From: Bacillota bacterium
GTDB lineage: Bacteria; Bacillota; Clostridia; Christensenellales; CAG-138
Direction: 5' to 3'
Assembly (NCBI GenBank): GCA_023399275.1
Contig: JAEWQH010000096.1
Coordinates: 1 to 64,000, forward strand
DNA length: 64,000 bases
Part shown: piece after piece, positions 55,517 to 63,265 of the stretch
Position numbering within the stretch: position 1 is the stretch's first letter
Layout: every line of letters begins with the position of its first letter
The notes under the pieces: generated by a model
The model's database searches: none
What the model was told of the DNA's origin: nothing
Seen by the model: the letters and a program-made list of their open reading frames with translations, nothing else
Position numbers and translations under genes: made by a program

Positions 55517-56209
55517 TTACGCTTTCCGCGGGTCGATAACCTTGGCGGCCTGGTCGAAACGCCCGTAGGTACCAATGTTTTTTTCGTACGCTTCCTTCGG
55601 ATCGACGCCCTTCTTGATGGCGTCCATCATCTTGCCGAGGTTGACGAACTTGTAGCCGATGATCTCTCCGCCTTCGTCGAGCGCGATGCCGAGCACGTAG
55701 CCCTCGGCCATCTCCAGATAGCGCGGGCCTTTGGCGAGCGTGCCGTACATGGTGCCGATCTGAGAGCGAAGGCCCTTGCCGAGGTCCTCAAGCCCCGCGC
55801 CGATGGGCAACCCGTCGTCGGAAAACGCGCTCTGCGTGCGGCCGTAGACGATCTGCAAAAACAGCTCGCGCATAGCGGTGTTGATCGCGTCGCAGACGAG
55901 GTCGCTGTTGAGCGCCTCCAGAATGGTTTTGCCCGGCAGGATCTCCGCCGCCATGGCAGCCGAGTGCGTCATGCCGCTGCAGCCGAGCGTCTCCACCAGC
56001 GCTTCCTCGATCACCCCGTTTTTCACGTTGAGCGTGAGCTTGCAGGCGCCTTGCTGCGGCGCACACCAGCCGACGCCATGCGTCAGTCCGCTGATGTCGG
56101 TGATCTGCTTTGCCTTAACCCACTTGCCCTCCTCGGGGATCGGAGCAGGGTCATGCTTTGCGCCTTTGAGGACGCAGGTCATTTCTTCCACTTCACTGGA
56201 ATAATGCAT
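55517..56209 (-). CDS. NifU-like iron-sulfur cluster scaffold-type protein
   Basis: A 230-residue protein whose first 140 residues match the IscU/NifU N-terminal fold: CAPQQGACKLTLNVKNGVIEEALVETLGCSGMTHSAAMAAEILPGKTILEAL aligns with the scaffold core in shorter pieces such as VKNGVIEEALVETLGCSG. Two of the three cluster Cys are in place; the third IscU Cys is not obvious. A C-terminal segment (GLEDLGKGLRSQIGT... to end) is specific to this subfamily. No IscS or SufBCD genes are near. Forms an operon with the GGGtGRT gene. ATG 56209 with GGAGG 10 bases upstream. Confidence 0.82.
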   Translation of the reverse strand: MHYSSEVEEMTCVLKGAKHDPAPIPEEGKWVKAKQITDISGLTHGVGWCAPQQGACKLTLNVKNGVIEEALVETLGCSGMTHSAAMAAEILPGKTILEALNSDLVCDAINTAMRELFLQIVYGRTQSAFSDDGLPIGAGLEDLGKGLRSQIGTMYGTLAKGPRYLEMAEGYVLGIALDEGGEIIGYKFVNLGKMMDAIKKGVDPKEAYEKNIGTYGRFDQAAKVIDPRKA

Positions 56210-56234
56210 GTGTGAAGTTCCTCCTTGTCATGCT

Positions 56235-56256
56235 GTGAATACCCAAATAGATTCAC
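56235..56256. promoter_or_regulatory. Inverted repeat at the start of the NifU-like/GGGtGRT transcript
   Basis: GTGAAT and ATTCAC arms separated by 10 bases, located about 5-30 bases downstream of the -10. Position fits an operator or a 5' hairpin; no known consensus was recognised. Confidence 0.4.
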
Positions 56257-56261
56257 GATAC

Positions 56262-56290
56262 AGTATAGCAAAAGCACATGCGTCTTTCAA
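56262..56290 (-). promoter_or_regulatory. Sigma-A-type promoter of the NifU-like/GGGtGRT operon
   Basis: Minus strand TTGAAA (56285-56290) and TATACT (56262-56267), spacer 17. Confidence 0.75.
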
Positions 56291-56415
56291 TACGCCGTGA
56301 TCGAATTCTGATGCAGCCAAGCGTTTGATTTTTCGCGCGGCGTCACGCCGCCCTTTCGGTCTCGCGCCCGACTGTGCTATACTGGATGCAGCCGATTGAT
56401 TGGGGGAACAACCGA

Positions 56416-57066
56416 TTGCCGTATCTCTTCGCCGCCCTGTATGCGCTCGACGCCGCCGTGCAGCTCTACTGCTGCTCCGGCCGGGGACATCTGATGCTCC
56501 GCCGCGTCAGCAAGTGCCTGCTGATGCCGCTGCTTGCGGCGTGCTACGCCTCGTTTGCCCACTCGTTTTCTCCGCTTGTGCTGACGGCGATCCTCTGCGG
56601 CTTTGCCGGAGACCTCGTGCTGCTCTTCCGCCCGCGCCGTTGGGCGTTTCCGGCAGGCATGCTCACCTTCGCGGCGGGACACGTATTTTACGCCATATAT
56701 TTTTTGCAGAGCTTGACCGCCGCGCCGCCGTGGTATGCGCTTGCACTGCTGGCCGCCGTCAGCATCGCCTGCGCGGCGATCCTGCTATGCTATCTTTGGA
56801 AGGGGCTGCCGCGAAAGCTCCGTCCCCCAAGCTTCATCTATATGCTGGTCATCGCGGGGATGGCGTCCTGCGCGCTGCTGTTTGCGATCTATGGCGCTTC
56901 GCCGTATCGCATGCTTGCCGCATTTGGCGGACTGTTTTTTGTCGCCTCCGACACGACGCTGTCGATCGACGCGTTTCATCATCCTCTCCGCGGCAGAAAC
57001 ATCATCGTGATGTCCACCTATATACTCGCGCAGTCGCTGATCGTCTCCGCGCTTGCGCTTGCCTGA
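56416..57066 (+). CDS. YhhN/TMEM86-family membrane protein (lysoplasmalogenase-like)
   Basis: About 216 residues with seven to eight membrane helices. The family pattern is visible in SKCLLMPLLAACYA, CGFAGDLVLLF, AGHVFYAIYFL and the C-terminal ASDTTLSIDAFHHPL ... STYILAQSLIV. Members studied in mammals and in Legionella hydrolyse lysoplasmalogen; plasmalogens are common in anaerobic Clostridia, so that role fits. The TTG at 56416 with GGGGGA 8 bases upstream is the likely start; ATG 56386 or GTG 56374 lie at or before a TATACT (56378-56383) that may be the -10. Its stop lies about 25 bases before rmuC. Confidence 0.8.
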   Translation: MPYLFAALYALDAAVQLYCCSGRGHLMLRRVSKCLLMPLLAACYASFAHSFSPLVLTAILCGFAGDLVLLFRPRRWAFPAGMLTFAAGHVFYAIYFLQSLTAAPPWYALALLAAVSIACAAILLCYLWKGLPRKLRPPSFIYMLVIAGMASCALLFAIYGASPYRMLAAFGGLFFVASDTTLSIDAFHHPLRGRNIIVMSTYILAQSLIVSALALA

Positions 57067-57091
57067 CCGATCGATTTTTTTAGGAGCCGTT

Positions 57092-58387
57092 ATGCCGACC
57101 GAAGTGATTGTATTGATCTTGTCCATCGTTGTTTTCGCCGCGATGATCCTGCTGCTCGTCTACGTTATCCGCAGGCAGCAGTCTCTGCACGACGCCATGC
57201 AGGAAGCGCTGGATCGCGCGCTCTCCGACCTGCGGCGCGAGCTCGGCGAGGGCGTCCAATCGTCCGTATCCCATCTTGGGCGCATGATCCTGGATCAGCA
57301 GCGCGCTGCAAACGCGCAGGGTGAAACGCGCTTCAAGACCTTTGAGCAAGGAAATGAACAGCGGCTCAAGTCCTTCGAATTCAATAACGAACAAAAGCTG
57401 GAAGCCATCCGCCAAACGGTAGAGCGCCGGCTGGTCACCATGCAGAACGACAACGCGCAAAAACTCGACGAGATGCGGAAGATCGTGGACGAAAAGCTGC
57501 AGCAAACGCTCGAAACCAAGGTGGCGCAGTCCTTCAAGCTCGTCAACGAACGCCTCGAACAGGTCTACAAAGGCCTCGGCGAGATGCAGACGCTGGCCAA
57601 CGGCGTTGGCGACCTCAAGAAGGTGCTCAGTAACGTCAAGACGCGCGGGATCCTCGGCGAAATCCAGCTTGGCGCAATTCTCGAGGAGATTCTCGCGCCG
57701 GAGCAGTATGAAACCAACGCCGTCACCAAAAACGGCAGCACGGATCGCGTGGAATACGCCGTCAAACTGCCGACCGAGGAGGGCACGCCGGTCTACCTGC
57801 CCATCGACTCCAAATTCCCGGCCGACCTGTATGCGAATCTGCAGGACGCGTATGAATCCGGCTCACCCGAAGCGGTCACCACAGCCATCTCCGCGCTGAC
57901 ACAGCGCATCAAGCAGGAAGCGGCAAAGATACGAGATAAATATCTCGACCCGCCGTATACAACCGACTTTGCGATCATGTTCCTTCCGTTTGAGGGGCTG
58001 TATGCAGAGGTTGTCAACCGCGGGCTTGTGGAGGAGCTGCAGCGCAGCTACCGCGTCAATATCGCAGGGCCTTCCACCATGGCGGCCATGCTCAACAGTC
58101 TGCAGATGGGGTTTCGCACGTTTGCGATCCAGAAGCGCAGCAGCGAGGTCTGGCGCGTGCTCGGCGCGGTCAAGACGGAGTTTGCGAAGTTCAGTAATGT
58201 GCTGGCCAGTTCGCGCAAGCGCCTGCAGCAGGTGGACGACGAGCTGGAGCAACTCATCGGCACCCGCACCCGCGCCATTACGCGAAATCTGCGTGCGGTG
58301 GAGCAGCTTGATGAGCGCAGCTCCACCATGATCATCGGCGCGCTTTCAGAGAGCGACGCAGATGAAAGCGATCCCCCGTCCGCCTGA
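57092..58387 (+). CDS. rmuC: DNA recombination protein RmuC
   Basis: A 431-residue protein with an N-terminal membrane helix (VIVLILSIVVFAAMILLLVYVI), a long coiled coil (about 30-160, with repeated EQRLKSFEFNNEQKLEAIR units) and the RmuC nuclease-like domain, including KTRGILGEIQLGAILEEIL, LPIDSKFP and IMFLPFEGLYAEVV. The family limits inversions and rearrangements at short repeats. ATG 57092 has AGGAG 5 bases upstream. Confidence 0.95.
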   Translation: MPTEVIVLILSIVVFAAMILLLVYVIRRQQSLHDAMQEALDRALSDLRRELGEGVQSSVSHLGRMILDQQRAANAQGETRFKTFEQGNEQRLKSFEFNNEQKLEAIRQTVERRLVTMQNDNAQKLDEMRKIVDEKLQQTLETKVAQSFKLVNERLEQVYKGLGEMQTLANGVGDLKKVLSNVKTRGILGEIQLGAILEEILAPEQYETNAVTKNGSTDRVEYAVKLPTEEGTPVYLPIDSKFPADLYANLQDAYESGSPEAVTTAISALTQRIKQEAAKIRDKYLDPPYTTDFAIMFLPFEGLYAEVVNRGLVEELQRSYRVNIAGPSTMAAMLNSLQMGFRTFAIQKRSSEVWRVLGAVKTEFAKFSNVLASSRKRLQQVDDELEQLIGTRTRAITRNLRAVEQLDERSSTMIIGALSESDADESDPPSA

Positions 58388-58406
58388 TATTTCAAGCTGA
58401 GCGCAA

Positions 58407-58445
58407 AATCAAGGCCACCCGAAAAAACGGGCGGCCTTGATTCTT
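58407..58445 (+). terminator. Bidirectional intrinsic terminator between rmuC and DUF134
   Basis: AATCAAGGCC and GGCCTTGATT arms with an inner CCCG/CGGG and an A-rich loop; the flanking genes converge. Confidence 0.88.
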
Positions 58446-58460
58446 ATCCGGCGCTCGCGG

Positions 58461-58808
58461 CTATTGACCGCCCCGGTGCTTTCGGCAGCCGCCGCAGGCG
58501 CAGCTCTCCTCCGCAGCGTCGCAAAGGACATAGTCCCCGCCGCGAATCACAAGGCTCTTGGCGTTGACGAGCACATCCGCCAGCTTCTTTCGCGCTTCGT
58601 TATAGATGCCCTGCACGGTCGTCCGCGCAACGTGCATCTGCGCGGCGCATTCCTCCTGGGTAAACCCCATCAAGTCGATCAGCCGTATGGTTTCATATTC
58701 GTCTACCGACATGACGACATTCTCGCTCGAGGCGCGCTCTCCGAGCGGGCCAAACGCCGCATTCCACGGCAAGCAGCAGACACGCCGGCACTTCCTCGGT
58801 CTCGGCAT
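58461..58808 (-). CDS. DUF134 helix-turn-helix protein
   Basis: A 115-residue DUF134 protein. MPRPRKCRRVCCLP is the family N-terminus. MSVDEYETIRLIDLMGFTQEECAAQMHVARTTVQGIYNEARKKLADVLV is a sigma-region-4-like helix-turn-helix (given here as residues about 33-80). The Cys-rich tail CDAAEESCACGGCRKH suggests bound metal. Relatives are predicted DNA-binding regulators, sometimes beside NifX/dinitrogenase-cofactor-like genes, which are not seen here. Own promoter. Confidence 0.9.
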   Translation of the reverse strand: MPRPRKCRRVCCLPWNAAFGPLGERASSENVVMSVDEYETIRLIDLMGFTQEECAAQMHVARTTVQGIYNEARKKLADVLVNAKSLVIRGGDYVLCDAAEESCACGGCRKHRGGQ

Positions 58809-58879
58809 CGCAAAATCTCCTCCCAGTCCGCGAAGGATTATTTCTCGCGCCCAGTGGGCGGATCAAATCGCTGTCTATC

Positions 58880-58908
58880 AGTGTACACCCCCTTGGCGTG
58901 CCCGTCAA
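58880..58908 (-). promoter_or_regulatory. Sigma-A-type promoter of the DUF134 gene
   Basis: Minus strand TTGACG (58903-58908) and TACACT (58880-58885), spacer 17. Confidence 0.6.
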
Positions 58909-59010
58909 TTTCCACTGCCTCTTCGGCGATGGATCACAGCCTGGCAACGACGTATTTCCCACCGCGGATCGTGCAATCATCGGTTCTTCAAAGGAAAATC
59001 TCTATTTTTA

Positions 59011-59039
59011 TTGACTTGCGGCGTATTCGATAGTATGCT
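59011..59039 (+). promoter_or_regulatory. Sigma-A-type promoter upstream of the peroxiredoxin gene
   Basis: TTGACT (59011-59016) and TATGCT (59034-59039), spacer 17. It would give a leader of about 145 bases. Confidence 0.55.
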
Positions 59040-59044
59040 CGAAA

Positions 59045-59180
59045 TATGGCATATGTCGCTTTCGTCTTGCATCACCCGGTGCATGAACCCGGTTAAATCT
59101 TGGTGACTTTGTCACATTCTTGCATGGGTTATCCTGATATTATCAGTATCAGTAACTAATACTATTATTTTTCAAGGAGG
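59045..59180 (+). other. Leader region of the peroxiredoxin gene with several small inverted repeats
   Basis: Contains TGCA/TGCA with an inner CACCCGGTG, GGTGAC/GTCACA, and CTGATA..ATCAG motifs close to the start codon. No known riboswitch or PerR box was recognised. The closely spaced ATCAG repeats may be an operator. Confidence 0.35.
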
Positions 59181-59189
59181 TTAAAGAAC

Positions 59190-59867
59190 ATGGACGAAAT
59201 GACTTACGGACGGATGCCGCTCATCGGTGATACTGCTCCTTCCTTTGGGGCCAAGACCACGCAGGGCGAGATCCATTTCCCGGAAGACTATAAGGGGAAA
59301 TGGGTCATCCTCTTCTCCCACCCCGCCGACTTTACCCCTGTTTGCACAACCGAATTTATGACGTTTGCCACCATGGCAGATGAATTCAAGGCGTTGAATA
59401 CCGAGCTCATCGGCCTCTCTGTCGATTCGCTCTATGCGCATATCGCCTGGCTGCGCAAGATTCAGGAGATCGGTTGGAACGGCATGAATCATGTCGAAGT
59501 CAAGTTCCCGCTCATCGAGGATATACGCATGGACGTCGCCAACAAGTTTGGCATGATCCAGCCCGGGCAGTCCAACACACAGGCCGTGCGCGCGGTATTC
59601 GTGATCGACCCGGACGCGAAGATTCGCACCATTCTCTACTACCCGCTCTCGACCGGGCGCAATTTTGACGAGATCAAGCGCATCATCCTCGCCCTGCAGA
59701 AGGCGGATGCAGACAGCGTCGCCACTCCGGCCAATTGGCGGCCCGGAGACGATGTGATCGTTCCGACCGCCGGCTCCTGCGGCGTTGCCAAGGAGCGCAT
59801 GGAGAGCCAGAACGACGATCAGTATTGTCTCGACTGGTTCATGTGCTTCCGCAAAGAAAAGAAATAG
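59190..59867 (+). CDS. Peroxiredoxin, Prx6 type with C-terminal Cys pair
   Basis: A 225-residue peroxiredoxin. The peroxidatic Cys is Cys52 in SHPADFTPVCTTE. A C-terminal domain follows, with Cys213 and Cys219 (YCLDWFMC) and Cys197. The archaeal enzyme of this type (Aeropyrum Tpx) uses Cys50, Cys207 and Cys213, so the same three-Cys chemistry is likely here. It reduces hydrogen peroxide and alkyl peroxides in the cytosol, a defence expected in an anaerobe. ATG with AAGGAGG 9 bases upstream; ends at a terminator. Confidence 0.94.
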   Translation: MDEMTYGRMPLIGDTAPSFGAKTTQGEIHFPEDYKGKWVILFSHPADFTPVCTTEFMTFATMADEFKALNTELIGLSVDSLYAHIAWLRKIQEIGWNGMNHVEVKFPLIEDIRMDVANKFGMIQPGQSNTQAVRAVFVIDPDAKIRTILYYPLSTGRNFDEIKRIILALQKADADSVATPANWRPGDDVIVPTAGSCGVAKERMESQNDDQYCLDWFMCFRKEKK

Positions 59868-59898
59868 TCTATCGATTCGGCAGATTCAGCCGTGATAT

Positions 59899-59932
59899 GC
59901 AAAGGCCCGTCCTGTTTGGGGCGGGTCTTTCA
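59899..59932 (+). terminator. Intrinsic terminator after the peroxiredoxin gene
   Basis: AAAGGCCCGTCC and GGGCGGGTCTTT arms with one mismatch, followed by CATTATCC. Confidence 0.75.
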
Positions 59933-59946
59933 TTATCCTTTTCTGC

Positions 59947-60207
59947 TTATCCTTTTTTGCTCCGTGTATAGAATTCTTTCAGCTCCCGTTTGATCTCGTC
60001 GTCCAGATTGTGCCAGCGCACACCACGGATCGCGCCCTCCAGCGCGCAGAGCCGCATATAGCAGGCGGAAGGATCGATTGCAGCGATTTGCAGCCAAGCC
60101 TCACGGCTTCCCGCCTTACGCAGCGCGTCTGCGCTCGCAATGCCGACTGCCTCCAACTGCGCCTCCAACTTTTGAGCGATATTCGGCAGTGTTTGCAGGT
60201 CTCCCAT
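59947..60207 (-). CDS. TfoX C-terminal-domain protein
   Basis: An 86-residue single-domain protein of the TfoX_C family. LPNIAQKLEAQLEAVGIASADALRKAGSREAWLQI and the CYMRLCALEGAIRGVRWHNL motif are typical. It forms a helix-hairpin-helix-like fold; a link with competence, known for full-length TfoX of Gammaproteobacteria, cannot be assumed for the C-domain alone. ATG 60207 with AGGAGG 9 bases upstream. It follows the Nudix gene by 25 bases. Confidence 0.9.
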   Translation of the reverse strand: MGDLQTLPNIAQKLEAQLEAVGIASADALRKAGSREAWLQIAAIDPSACYMRLCALEGAIRGVRWHNLDDEIKRELKEFYTRSKKG

Positions 60208-60231
60208 GACGCCGCACCTCCTCATTTCGGT

Positions 60232-60711
60232 TCAGCCGTGGTTATGCTCCAGATAAACGGAGCCGAGAAACCGGGGTGTTACATCGGAAAGCAGGTCCGA
60301 AAATGCCGCGTGCACCTCGCCGGGCAGAAGCCTGATCTTCGGTATATCGTGTACTGAAACCCACTCCGTCGCAATCTGTGAATCGTCCGTTTCCGTCGGT
60401 TCCGTCCGTTTCGCGGAACGCAAGCGGCAAAGGAAAACATGCAGCATCTTGTGGGCATACTGCGGGTAGCTTTCCCGGATAAACGGATCGAGGCAGATCT
60501 CCTCCATCAGCGCGCAAAAGCGCACGGGCTCAACGGAGTACCCCGTCTCCTCCAGGCACTCGCGGCGGATTGCCTCCGCAATGGTCTCATACTGCTCTTG
60601 CCCGCCGCCAGGGAGCGAGTAATACTCCCCGATATGCGGGCTCTTGTTGCGGTTGAGGAGCACCTTGCCCTCATGTAAGACAATCACCTTGACCGTGCTG
60701 CGAATGCCCAT
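60232..60711 (-). CDS. Nudix hydrolase
   Basis: A 159-residue Nudix protein. The Nudix box, GX5EX7REUXEEXGU, is complete at residues 36-58 (GGQEQYETIAEAIRRE... EETGY). It hydrolyses a nucleoside diphosphate derivative; substrate unknown. Two ATGs lie 6 bases apart (60717, 60711); the second has suitable spacing from GAGAGGGG. Confidence 0.9.
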   Translation of the reverse strand: MGIRSTVKVIVLHEGKVLLNRNKSPHIGEYYSLPGGGQEQYETIAEAIRRECLEETGYSVEPVRFCALMEEICLDPFIRESYPQYAHKMLHVFLCRLRSAKRTEPTETDDSQIATEWVSVHDIPKIRLLPGEVHAAFSDLLSDVTPRFLGSVYLEHNHG

Positions 60712-60731
60712 AGCCATCCCCTCTCCGACAC

Positions 60732-61130
60732 TTATACGCCGCGCGTAAAACCAAGATAGCGTGTCCCCTGAAAGGTCAGCCTTCCCGCGTCCCCTTCGGC
60801 CAGCAACCCGTATTCGCCGCCGTCGATATGGAACTCGATCCGGTCTCCGCTCTCCACTTCAAACGTAGCGTAGTAGTCTGTGCTGGAGTAACTCGAATTC
60901 ATAGTATTGTTCGCAGTGTTCGCGTGATGATGATAGGTTACATCCGATCGCTTGGTCACCACCCTTGCGTCTACTGTCAGGACGGGCGAATCGTTGTTTC
61001 GCTTCCACTGGCGCGCACCCTGCACCGCCCGGTAGATGATCAATCCGAAGACGACCACAAAACCGATTCCGATGATGATGGGCACGATGGTAAACATAAG
61101 CCCGGAGCCGTCAAATGGATCAAAAAACAT
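60732..61130 (-). CDS. DUF2500 membrane protein
   Basis: A 132-residue protein with one N-terminal membrane helix (LMFTIVPIIIGIGFVVVFGLIIY) and a soluble beta-rich domain, matching DUF2500: VDARVVTKRSDVTYHH, STDYYATFEVESGDRIEFHIDGGEYGLLAEGD and the C-terminal LTFQGTRYLGFTR. Function unknown. ATG 61130 with AGGTG 4-5 bases upstream. Confidence 0.85.
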   Translation of the reverse strand: MFFDPFDGSGLMFTIVPIIIGIGFVVVFGLIIYRAVQGARQWKRNNDSPVLTVDARVVTKRSDVTYHHHANTANNTMNSSYSSTDYYATFEVESGDRIEFHIDGGEYGLLAEGDAGRLTFQGTRYLGFTRGV

Positions 61131-61367
61131 AAAGCACCTCTTGCGTTTGGTCTGCAGCAGCCGGCTGCGAATCGTAGCACACGAGCCTACGGACAAATGC
61201 CGGCATGTTTCACGACGGCACCGCCCGCGAAGAAGCGGCGCCGAAGAAACGCTTTGCTTTAAAGGCCGGCGCGCCCCATCGATGAACAGTATACCAGACA
61301 TAAAGAAGCGCCGGGACGGTAAAATGCAAAAATCGATCGGGTTTCTGTGAACCCTCTGTGAAATCCG

Positions 61368-62957
61368 TCAGTTCGCGGGCGCAATGTCGAGAAAGCGTAC
61401 TTTCTCGTTCTTCTCCTCCATGCGGCTGAGCGACCACTCGTTTTTGAAGAGCACCACAGGGCGCTGATATGCATCCTCGAGCAGCAGCGTGTCGGTATAG
61501 GCGAGCATATCCTTGTCGAATCGGTCGGTGACGATCCAGCGCGCCAGTTGATACGGCAGTCTGCGGATGCTGATCTCGACGTTGTATTCGTTCTTGAGGC
61601 GATACTCCAGCACTTCAAACTGCAGCGCGCCGGCAACGCCGATGGTAAAGCGCTCCACGCCGAGATCCGGCTGCTTGAATACCTGAATCGCGCCCTCTTC
61701 GGAGATCTGCCGGATTCCCTTGAGAAATTGCTTGCGTTTGCCGGAATCCACTGCGTTCACCTCGGCAAAATGCTCGGAGGGAAACATCGGGATCCCTTCA
61801 AATCGAAACGCGTTCTTTCCGCCGCAGAGCGTATCGCCGATCAAAAAGCAGCCGGGGTCAAACACGCCAATGATGTCCCCCGCGTACGCCTCCTCCACGC
61901 TCACGCGCTCCTGCGCCAAAAATTGCTGGGACTGCGCAAGGCGCATGGTCTTGCCGGTGCGCTGGTGCACGACCTCCATTCCTTTTTCAAACCGGCCGGA
62001 GCAGATGCGCATAAACGCGATCCGGTCGCGGTGCGCCGGGTCCATGTTCGCCTGAATCTTGAAGACAAAGCCCGAGAAATCCTCGCTGTCCGGCGCGACG
62101 GTGCCGCCGCTGTGCTTCTTCGGGCCGGGCGAAGGCGCCATCTCGATGAACGCTTCCAAAAACGGGCGAACGCCGAAGTTGGTCATCGCGCTGCCGAAGA
62201 ACATCGGCGAAAGCTCGCCCGCGCGCACCTTGTCCATATCCAACTCGTCTCCCGCGATCTCCAGCAGCTCGATCTCTTCCATGAGGTGGTCATAGAGCGC
62301 ATCGCCAAGGATCGCGCGAAAGCGCGGATCGCCCGCATCCCCCGCGTCGGAGACCGTCTCCTCCTGTCCGTGGCTGCCGCCCGCAAAGAGCTCGATGCGC
62401 TTTGCCCCGCGCTCATATACCCCGCGAAAATCACCGTCCACGCCGATGGGCCAGTTCATCGGGTACGCGCGGATGCCCAGCGTCGCCTCGATCTCCTCCA
62501 TCAGCGCCAGCGGGTTTTTGCAGTGCCGGTCCAACTTGTTGACAAACGTGAAGATCGGAATGCCGAACATGCGGCAAACATGGAAGAGCTTCTTGGTCTG
62601 CTCCTCCACGCCTTTCGCGCCGTCGATAAGCATCACCGCGCTGTCAGCCGCGGTCAACGTGCGGTAGGTATCCTCGCTGAAATCCTGATGCCCCGGCGTG
62701 TCGAGTATGTTGATGCGGTAGCCCTCATAATCGAAGTTGAGCACGCTCGAAGTCACCGAGATGCCTCTCTGCTTCTCGATCTCCATCCAGTCCGAAACGG
62801 CATACTTGCTCGCTTTTCTCCCTTTCACCGTGCCGGCGAGGCGAATAGCGCCGCCGAAGAGCAGCAGCTTTTCGGTGAGCGTGGTCTTGCCCGCATCCGG
62901 GTGAGAGATGATCGCAAACGTCTTTCTGCGGTCGACTTCTTTTGTGATGTTTTCCAT
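61368..62957 (-). CDS. prfC: Peptide chain release factor 3
   Basis: A 529-residue translational GTPase, the same length as E. coli RF3, that recycles RF1/RF2. P loop SHPDAGKTTLTEKL, switch II DTPGHQDFSEDTYRTL, VNKLDRHCKNPL, and the RF3-specific GVAGALQFEVLEYRLKNEYNVE near the C-terminus. ATG 62957 is preferred over the frame start at 63038, which lies in the tRNA terminator region. With prfA and prmC it completes the termination set seen in this window. Confidence 0.95.
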   Translation of the reverse strand: MENITKEVDRRKTFAIISHPDAGKTTLTEKLLLFGGAIRLAGTVKGRKASKYAVSDWMEIEKQRGISVTSSVLNFDYEGYRINILDTPGHQDFSEDTYRTLTAADSAVMLIDGAKGVEEQTKKLFHVCRMFGIPIFTFVNKLDRHCKNPLALMEEIEATLGIRAYPMNWPIGVDGDFRGVYERGAKRIELFAGGSHGQEETVSDAGDAGDPRFRAILGDALYDHLMEEIELLEIAGDELDMDKVRAGELSPMFFGSAMTNFGVRPFLEAFIEMAPSPGPKKHSGGTVAPDSEDFSGFVFKIQANMDPAHRDRIAFMRICSGRFEKGMEVVHQRTGKTMRLAQSQQFLAQERVSVEEAYAGDIIGVFDPGCFLIGDTLCGGKNAFRFEGIPMFPSEHFAEVNAVDSGKRKQFLKGIRQISEEGAIQVFKQPDLGVERFTIGVAGALQFEVLEYRLKNEYNVEISIRRLPYQLARWIVTDRFDKDMLAYTDTLLLEDAYQRPVVLFKNEWSLSRMEEKNEKVRFLDIAPAN

Positions 62958-62985
62958 GGTGATGCAATCCTTATCCGGCATCCTT

Positions 62986-63001
62986 CCGCCTGCGCAGGCG
63001 G
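62986..63001. other. Perfect 16-bp palindrome 29 bases upstream of prfC
   Basis: CCGCCTGCGCAGGCGG has no central spacer. It may be a short hairpin in the prfC leader or a DNA-binding site. Confidence 0.35.
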
Positions 63002-63046
63002 GAGATGCGTCCTGTTTGGCGCGGAAAACACCGCGCATGATCCGTC

Positions 63047-63082
63047 AAAAAAAGAGCCCCGCCTTTGTAAGACGGGGGTCTG
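63047..63082 (-). terminator. Intrinsic terminator of tRNA-Ala
   Basis: Minus strand AGACCCCCG and CGGGGCTCT arms (one mismatch) followed by seven T residues. Confidence 0.8.
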
Positions 63083-63088
63083 CCTGTC

Positions 63089-63164
63089 TGGTGGAGCATG
63101 GGGGATTCGAACCCCCGACCTCAACATTGCGAACGTTGCGCGCTACCAACTGTGCTAATGCCCC
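63089..63164 (-). tRNA. trnA: tRNA-Ala (anticodon CGC)
   Basis: Full cloverleaf on the minus strand: acceptor GGGGCAT/ATGCTCC with one G-T pair, discriminator A and encoded CCA; anticodon stem CAACG/TGTTG around TTCGCAA gives anticodon CGC, reading GCG; T arm CGGGGGTTCGAATCCCCC. A dedicated GCG reader fits the G+C-rich coding of the region. Confidence 0.96.
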
Positions 63165-63177
63165 AAGCCGCTTGATT

Positions 63178-63206
63178 ATGATACAACACGCTTTCTCAAA
63201 ATGCAA
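63178..63206 (-). promoter_or_regulatory. Promoter of tRNA-Ala
   Basis: Minus strand TTGCAT (63201-63206) and TATCAT (63178-63183), spacer 17. Confidence 0.75.
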
Positions 63207-63265
63207 GAGCTTTCCGGCAAATTTTTCAAGACTCTTTTTCGCCCGTTTTCGCCCCGGGCGGCATG

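Noticed and set aside
58809..59010. Small gene between DUF134 and the peroxiredoxin
   Set aside because: Short frames exist but lack ribosome sites and recognisable motifs; the stretch is explained as the DUF134 promoter and the upstream part of the peroxiredoxin control region.
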